From Bolinopsis microptera (lineage: Eukaryota > Ctenophora > Tentaculata > Lobata > Bolinopsidae), in contig NC_087073.1 in the NCBI RefSeq assembly GCF_026151205.1, positions 10,052,411 through 10,116,410 of the forward strand: DNA of 64,000 nucleotides, read 5' to 3'. Numbering within the stretch: the first letter of the stretch is position 1; each line of letters starts with the position of its first letter. Below the pieces are notes generated by a model. That model made no database searches and was not told where the DNA came from. It was given only the letters and a program-made list of their open reading frames with translations. The position numbers were made by a program, and so were the translations under genes. This document shows positions 58,301 through 64,000 of this stretch, in pieces.

Positions 58301-61300
58301 ATATCCAAATTAATACATAAAACTCTGAGAAACATTGAAAATAAAATGGGAAGATTCTAAGCGGTAGAAAATTTCAAAGCAAAAGATAGATGTTAGGCCA
58401 AAGAATCTAGAACTGTCCAATATTTGAGAGCTAGACCAACGTACACAAACCAGCAACAAAAATAGCTTCCTACTCCCTAACATTTTCGGGGAAACTGAAA
58501 GGATGCCACGTACATAAATGTTGATGACATTTACATGATAGCCCATGTGGTCTTTTGCCACGAGTCTGCTTCAGGTGAGAGCTGAGTGTTTATTTTAGGA
58601 AGTAACTGCTTGATATACAGTGATTGCCAGATCATTCGGTCTGCATAATCCTTACATACTTTGAGGACTTCAAATTTAAATGGTTCGATAGGAATTTCTT
58701 TTATTTCAGGGTGTGACATGAGATAATGTTTCCCCATGGCCGTCTTGTTATTTTTATTCCTTACAGATTTTAGGTGTTCCCAGCATCTGTTGCGTTTGAA
58801 CCTGCCTGTTTCACCACAGTACTTTGCATTGCAGATATTACATGTCAGTTTGTACGCTATGTTCTTCTGTAATATCTGCAATGCAAAGTACTGTGGTGAA
58901 ACAGGCAGGTTCAAACGCAACAGATGCTGGGAACACCTAAAATCTGTAAGGAATAAAAATAACAAGACGGCCATGGGGAAACATTATCTCATGTCACACC
59001 CTGAAATAAAAGAAATTCCTATCGAACCATTTAAATTTGAAGTCCTCAAAGTATGTAAGGATTATGCAGACCGAATGATCTGGCAATCACTGTATATCAA
59101 GCAGTTACTTCCTAAAATAAACACTCAGCTCTCACCTGAAGCAGACTCGTGGCAAAAGACCACATGGGCTATCATGTAAATGTCATCAACATTTATGTAC
59201 GTGGCATCCTTTCAGTTTCCCCGAAAATGTTAGGGAGTAGGAAGCTATTTTTGTTGCTGGTTTGTGTACGTTGGTCTAGCTCTCAAATATTGGACAGTTC
59301 TAGATTCTTTGGCCTAACATCTATCTTTTGCTTTGAAATTTTCTACCGCTTAGAATCTTCCCATTTTATTTTCAATGTTTCTCAGAGTTTTATGTATTAA
59401 TTTGGATATTTACCAGGTCACTATGTAACAAAGTTTTTGTTCCGCCTTGAAGAAGCCATGGAGGCGAAACGTCGGCACTAACGTGTGTTATTTGTATTCA
59501 ATTCAGAGGAGATTAGCCAATTTCAATCTAAACTCATAATGATAGACCCTCTGACAAGGGCAAAGCGTCATATATACGCTACAAACTCAATCATTATTTT
59601 ATTAGTAGCTAAAACAGCAGCCTAGTGTACCGGTAGAACTAAATGAATGGTAATGGATATGAACCAGAAAACATTAATTAAATATACCAATAATTAAATA
59701 TACCAATAATTAAATATACCAATAATGAACTTAATTACACGATCTTTCTGTGCCGGAATGTGTTATCCATAGTTCAAGGAACCACCCCAAAGATATCTCT
59801 AAAATTAATTTCATTTCAGTAATTTTTCACCCCTTATCAAGCTCCTGAGTGCCTTCCTAATGGCAGAAATAAATTTTAAAAGTTTGTGCCCATCAGATCT
59901 ACTTTCACAAGTCTCTGGGGTGGTGCATGTGACTACGGACAACACATTACAGAAAATATTCATAATGCTCTAACTATACTAGTTAAGTGAGGAGATTTAG
60001 GAACAATACCGTACGAGACTAGTAACTATAGTTACCTGACCTAGGCCATTAATGCAAACATGACTCTATCTTTCATATTTCATTAGTGATTCCGGAGATG
60101 TCTATTTTCTTTCGATTTGATCTCTTATATTTAAAATAATGAATTCACTAAGTACATTTTAATAGGTAAAAGATACTCGACACTTTGCCAAATTCCACAA
60201 ACTCAGGATATCCAAAATATACTCCATAAAGGCCTACAAAATAGGTAGATAATTTTCAAACTTTGGGTCTTTAGCCTGTTCTTAAGTAATGCGTTGGGCC
60301 TAGGCCAATTCGAGGTATAATCACTTAATCACTTAAGGCGATAAAGATTTTTACCAGCTAGGTCAACCGTCAAATATTCCATTATCAATTACCAGAAAGC
60401 TACTAGCCTGAGACATTTTGTCTGTTGACGTAAGCAAACGAACAGTAAATTTTAAAAATGGCCTAAATAAATAAAGTTCAGACTACCATCTCCTACTGTT
60501 TTAATACAATAATTCATAAAATTCTTGCTAGATATCTGTTAGAAAGGGAACACAGACCACAAAAGTGATTCATTAAGAAATGACGGCAAATTAATTCCAT
60601 TTCCGCCATCATCTGTTTGAGATTCAAAAGGTGAATTGGAGAGGAATCAGAATTTTTTCGAATTTTCGCAATGGCAAAATCCAAGTGAGTGATTAAGTAA
60701 AAATCAACAAAATTAACAATTATTGCGCATAATAGATCATATTATGTTCTAAATTGTTATAAATTAATATCAAACGGTTTACCCTTTCTCGAAGTCTGTT
60801 TTGTTCCTCTTCTTCCTCCCATGCCAGTTCGTCTCGGATCCTGCAATTGATTTTTGTTTTTCAAAAACCTTTATTATATAATAAGGTTATTGATTTTCTT
60901 AATCGAATTAAATTTTAAATCTTCTGTCCGAAGATTCACAGACAGATTTCATGTGATACTTATGAAACTTGGCAAGAGTGAACTAGATCCCACATACATT
61001 GTAAACTGATCGAGAAATTTGGGATTTTATTTATCATTTTATAAGTAGTGCTCAGCAGTCAGGCACGAAACAATCGTGGCTCTATGGATCCTTTCCGTAG
61101 ATTACTTGAAATGATGAACAGCACCAGACAACTAATAAGTAACTATAATACAACATGCTTTAAGTAATAACGTACTGTTGAAGTTCATCTCTGTCTTGGT
61201 TTTGTTTAGCAAGCTTGTTAGCCAGGTCATTTCTGACCTGGGCCTTTGCTTCCTCCTCAGCAATCCTTACTGCCATTCTGTCACTTTCTCGTGTCTGTTG

Positions 61301-62985
61301 CTGCTGGGCAAACTCCAGAATTCTTCTGTTCTCCTCTGCAAGTTGCAGACGTTCGTTTTCTTTCCACATTTCTCGAGCTTTCTTGAATTCCTCGATGAAT
61401 TCTTGTGTCTGAAGAATTTGAGTGTAATTTTTGTACACTATTCTCTCATATTTAGCATGGTATGTTGAGGTAGAAAGATAATTCATACCCGCTAAACATT
61501 TTAATGTTTGATAATAATAACGCTATCAAGAAGAATTGCATTATAACTCTTACTTTACAACAAACAAACCTGGTGTTGTTTTTTGAGTCTATCCTCTGTC
61601 TCTCTTAAATCTTCATCAAATATCTTCCTAACGATCTCATCAATGAGAAGTTTCTCTCGAAGGAAGTCCTCATATGCCTTCCGTTTAGCTTCCTCTTGTT
61701 CAGCAAGTTGATACTCCAACTGTTGCTGGTACATTTGACTCGACTCCCACCTGTAGTTGATTCACTCGTAGTCTTCAACAAATCAATATACAAAGTTTTG
61801 CCTATGAATCTGTCAATAGATCACTTAGCTACTAGCTTCGGTAATCCTAATGCTTGAATCTATAATTTAAGAGGAAGCCAGATTTACAAATAACACAAAT
61901 TAATTTAACATAATTTGGGTACTTACTTTACATTAACTTAATTTACATAATTAACTTACTTTAGTCTCTCTTGCTCTCTTTCAAGTTCCTGAGCTCTTTC
62001 CCATTCGTCTTGGAGAGTTTTTGCCAATTGTTCCTCGTAATACTTTTTAAACATAGATATTAATACCGAATGAATCATGTGGCCAATGTCACAATATTAG
62101 AATTTTTCTAGATATTAGACAGAAATGACCCTGACGTATGCATATTGGTAACAAAAATGTGCCTTCTACCCTATTTTTGTGATCAGCCATGCAATAGGAC
62201 TATTGCCATGAATATGGGAAACTCCTCAAATCAGTTGCATTCATATTGAAAACATTATATGATCACTTTTTGTAACTCTTTAACAATACAAACCTTTTCT
62301 TCTTGTCGTCTAGCTTCTTTCTCAGCCATCTGTGCTGCACGCTCCTTGTTCATGTAACCAGCTTTCAGCTTTGCCTCCAACTCTCTTATCTCGTGGCTAG
62401 TCTCCCTGATTTGCTGTCTCAACTTGCTGTCTTGCATCTCTTTGGTTCGCAGAGATGCCATCTCCCGGGCAAGCTCCTCCTCTTGCTGGAGTTGCTGCTC
62501 ACGTGTTGCTTTCGCTGTTTGGCTCTGAAATTATTGTTTGTAGTGTCTGTATACAGAAGATGTATTCTATTGTAAGACACTACAAACAATAAATTGTTTC
62601 TGTTAGTTCTTATACATAAGAACTAACAGAAACAATTTACACCATATTTTGTTTCAATTGAAAATAGCGAAGTTGACCGTTTATTACGAATTTAAGGCTT
62701 CTTTTTTATCGTACATGTACAGATATATAGGGAGATTTGAGTGACCTATACCTCTTGTAAAGCTTTATCCATTTCAACTTCCTGGGCTTCTCTTTGTAGT
62801 CTTCTGATTAAAATCTTGCTGTCAACTTTTTCTTCTGCAAGAATGTTAGCATTTATCATACATTCTGTCTTCAGCATGCGATTGTTGTCTTCAATGAACT
62901 CTTCGCGCCTCCGATTTTCTGCTCTCAATTTTTCCTGCTGAGCATGGCTGGTACTTCCATGAGCCCGACGCATCATAGCTGACAT
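55370..62985 (-). CDS. MNS1: Meiosis-specific nuclear structural protein 1 (ciliary inner-junction protein)
   Basis: Ten exons: 62752-62985, 62294-62524, 61960-62042, 61570-61750, 61176-61408, 60783-60840, 57269-57391, 56008-56142, 55623-55748 and 55370-55471. They join in frame to 501 residues (human 495). It is a charged coiled coil throughout and, in mammals, a microtubule inner protein of motile axonemes. Matching blocks: GYMNKERAAQMAEKEA, YEDFLREKLLIDEIVRKI, MLAKFAEDDRIEQMNAQK, RRMKQLEHKRAVEALIEDRR and EEERQKLLKEHAKLLLGF. The tail is DLSLFDDEFR. The length match supports ATG 62985, although an AG acceptor 21 nt upstream means a leader exon exists. Two introns carry mobile elements. Confidence 0.95.
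56191..57235 (+). mobile_element. 5'-truncated non-LTR retrotransposon in an MNS1 intron
   Basis: An uninterrupted 320-residue frame (56202-57164) starts just before the catalytic GFSFADDTKLIG of a reverse transcriptase. It continues with LGVYVSSSRSWGPHI, YKSMVRSKLEYCCPVWNP and FNVLPSELRS. It ends in a short CAAAACGTAC/ACGT simple repeat. Truncation inside the RT is typical of incomplete target-primed reverse transcription. No stops have accumulated, so the insertion is recent. It is antisense to MNS1. Confidence 0.8.
58161..59604. mobile_element. Penelope-like GIY-YIG module in head-to-head palindrome
   Basis: Two 672-bp arms (58170-58841 minus and 58869-59540 plus) are mirror copies across a 27-bp spacer. 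A 13-bp CATTATTTTATTA flanks the whole (58161-58173 and 59592-59604), consistent with a single insertion. Each arm encodes ~147 residues. The minus copy, which uses the spacer, reads IAYKLTCNICNAKYCGETGR and HLKSVRNKNNKTAMGKHY, the GIY-YIG endonuclease layout of Penelope-like elements. No reverse transcriptase is present, so only the 3' end of the element was inserted. Each arm ends in a GGCGAAACGTC motif. Confidence 0.8.
59445..59478 (+). ncRNA. Degenerate hammerhead-like motif at the Penelope end
   Basis: TTGAAGAAGCC, a short loop, then GGCGAAACGTC. This follows the hammerhead core order (UGANGA, stem II, GAAA), known in Penelope-like elements. The expected first C of the CUGANGA core is T here, so activity is doubtful. 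A mirror copy is at 58232-58265 on the minus strand. Confidence 0.4.
62533..62638. repeat. Two abutting perfect hairpins in an MNS1 intron
   Basis: The first has 16-bp perfect arms (62533-62548 and 62575-62590). The second has 23-bp perfect arms with a 2-nt loop (62591-62613 and 62616-62638). They touch each other and lie just before the exon 2 acceptor. Confidence 0.85.
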
Positions 62986-64000
62986 GGCTTGTGATGGACA
63001 CTGCAGATTTAAAACTTTAGTCAAGGTATAACAATGCAATGATAGAAATTAAAACACTTTGTCAGTCGTCACCTAGAAGTTTTAGTAGTAATAATATAAT
63101 CATACATGCACATAAATACATTTAAATTTCACATGTCGGCCTCAAAAACGTTGAGCAAGCTGACAATCGTTAAAATATAAGTCTACCATCATGTACTTGC
63201 TATCAGTTGGAAAGCAAGTACCAGCACAGCAGCAGTTATTAGTTATAATGTAGAGATAATAGAGCTCTGATTATCAGCACCTAACCAAACTGAACTTCTT
63301 GATAAAATGGAAATGAAAAGAAATTGTTTGTGTACAAATACTATTTTCGTCACTTCAGTTAAGAAACCCTTGATTATGCATCTAAGCTGTTAGATATCAC
63401 CGATTATATTGCTTGAGGTTTCACTTCTTTTAAATCACTCCATCAGTTTATGATGACAATGTTATCCTCAAAGAAATTAGGATTAGAAAGTGGAGAATAT
63501 GGTCGATCCGACAAAGTTTGTTTACGCTTGCACTTTCTAGCTGCCTAACCCAAATAGTAGACTGAATGTTTAGTGCTGCCATAACATACGAATGATGGGG
63601 CCAGAGTAACAGTGTGCTCTAACATGGACCTTACTGGTTTCCCCTAGATCATTATATAGTACAGTCAAATCCTGTTTACTTGTGCCTGCCCAAACCAGTC
63701 TGAGCATTTTTCCAACCTAAACATTCTGTGTTGCCATTGTTTTTGAATATAAGTTCATTGCTGCATAATTCTGTATTATTCGATGAAAGTTTCAAATCAG
63801 ATCAGTGGTAGCTACTGGCCACCAGCAAGACAATAACCAGGTGACTTGGTAAGTCACAAATTCAGATCTCTTAAACCAGAGAAAGGCACATCAGAAATCA
63901 ATATAAAGAGATTTCGACCGCAGCACAGGCCTTGGCAGGAGGTATGTCAAGAAATTTTTAAAACTGGTTTTTTATTCAAAAATAAAATAAGAATAAAATA
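62986..64000. other. MNS1 upstream region
   Basis: 5' flank of MNS1 (minus strand). An AG acceptor 21 nt upstream of the ATG implies a leader exon or spliced leader. No other gene recognised to the right edge. Confidence 0.5.

Noticed and set aside
58531-59179. Two separate GIY-YIG host genes
   Set aside because: The frames are mirror halves of one palindromic Penelope-like insertion inside an MNS1 intron.
1-64000. tRNA, rRNA or spliced-leader RNA genes
   Set aside because: A scan by eye for A/B boxes and rRNA blocks found nothing convincing; a covariance search was not possible.

Overview
The window is eukaryotic and almost certainly from an invertebrate animal. It is about 36-40% GC by eye. 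Genes are split by short GT-AG introns (roughly 60-600 bp) with AATAAA signals, and several conserved animal genes can be read through complete exon chains: dynactin p27 (DCTN6), holocytochrome c synthase (HCCS), RNA polymerase I subunit RPA12 (POLR1H), MRG15 (MORF4L1), RanBP3 and the ciliary protein MNS1. The mix of CR1-like, Penelope-like, hAT-like, Harbinger-like and mariner-like elements, and AG acceptor-like sites directly before most start codons, would fit a non-bilaterian animal (cnidarian or ctenophore). The sequence alone cannot fix the taxon.

Layout. 1-4.5 kb: a retrotransposon fragment, an inverted partial copy of a 2-oxoglutarate/Fe(II) oxygenase gene, then the full gene. 5.6-14.5 kb: a compact same-strand run of DCTN6, a MIF4G-domain gene, an unrecognised 142-aa gene and HCCS. 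14.5-27.5 kb: repeat territory. It holds a GC-rich repeat island and an 8-kb inverted-repeat element whose 1.1-kb arms enclose a CR1-like retrotransposon with both ORFs open. 27.5-35.6 kb: POLR1H, an 11-finger C2H2 gene split by a hAT-like foldback element with a clean 8-bp target duplication, and MORF4L1. 36.7-50 kb: two nearly identical SLC22-type transporter genes on the minus strand with RANBP3 between them on the plus strand; RANBP3 carries a nested transposon block in one intron. 50-55.3 kb: repeats and TE fragments. 55.4-63 kb: MNS1 on the minus strand, with a retrotransposon fragment and a palindromic double insertion of a Penelope-like GIY-YIG module in its introns.

The genes are housekeeping, chromatin and ciliary functions with no sign of a shared pathway. 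The interest lies in the structural biology of the DNA: paired inverted copies, nested insertions, a transporter pair that differs mainly in one extracellular loop, and a repeated acceptor-before-ATG signature that suggests spliced-leader trans-splicing or widespread tiny leader exons.
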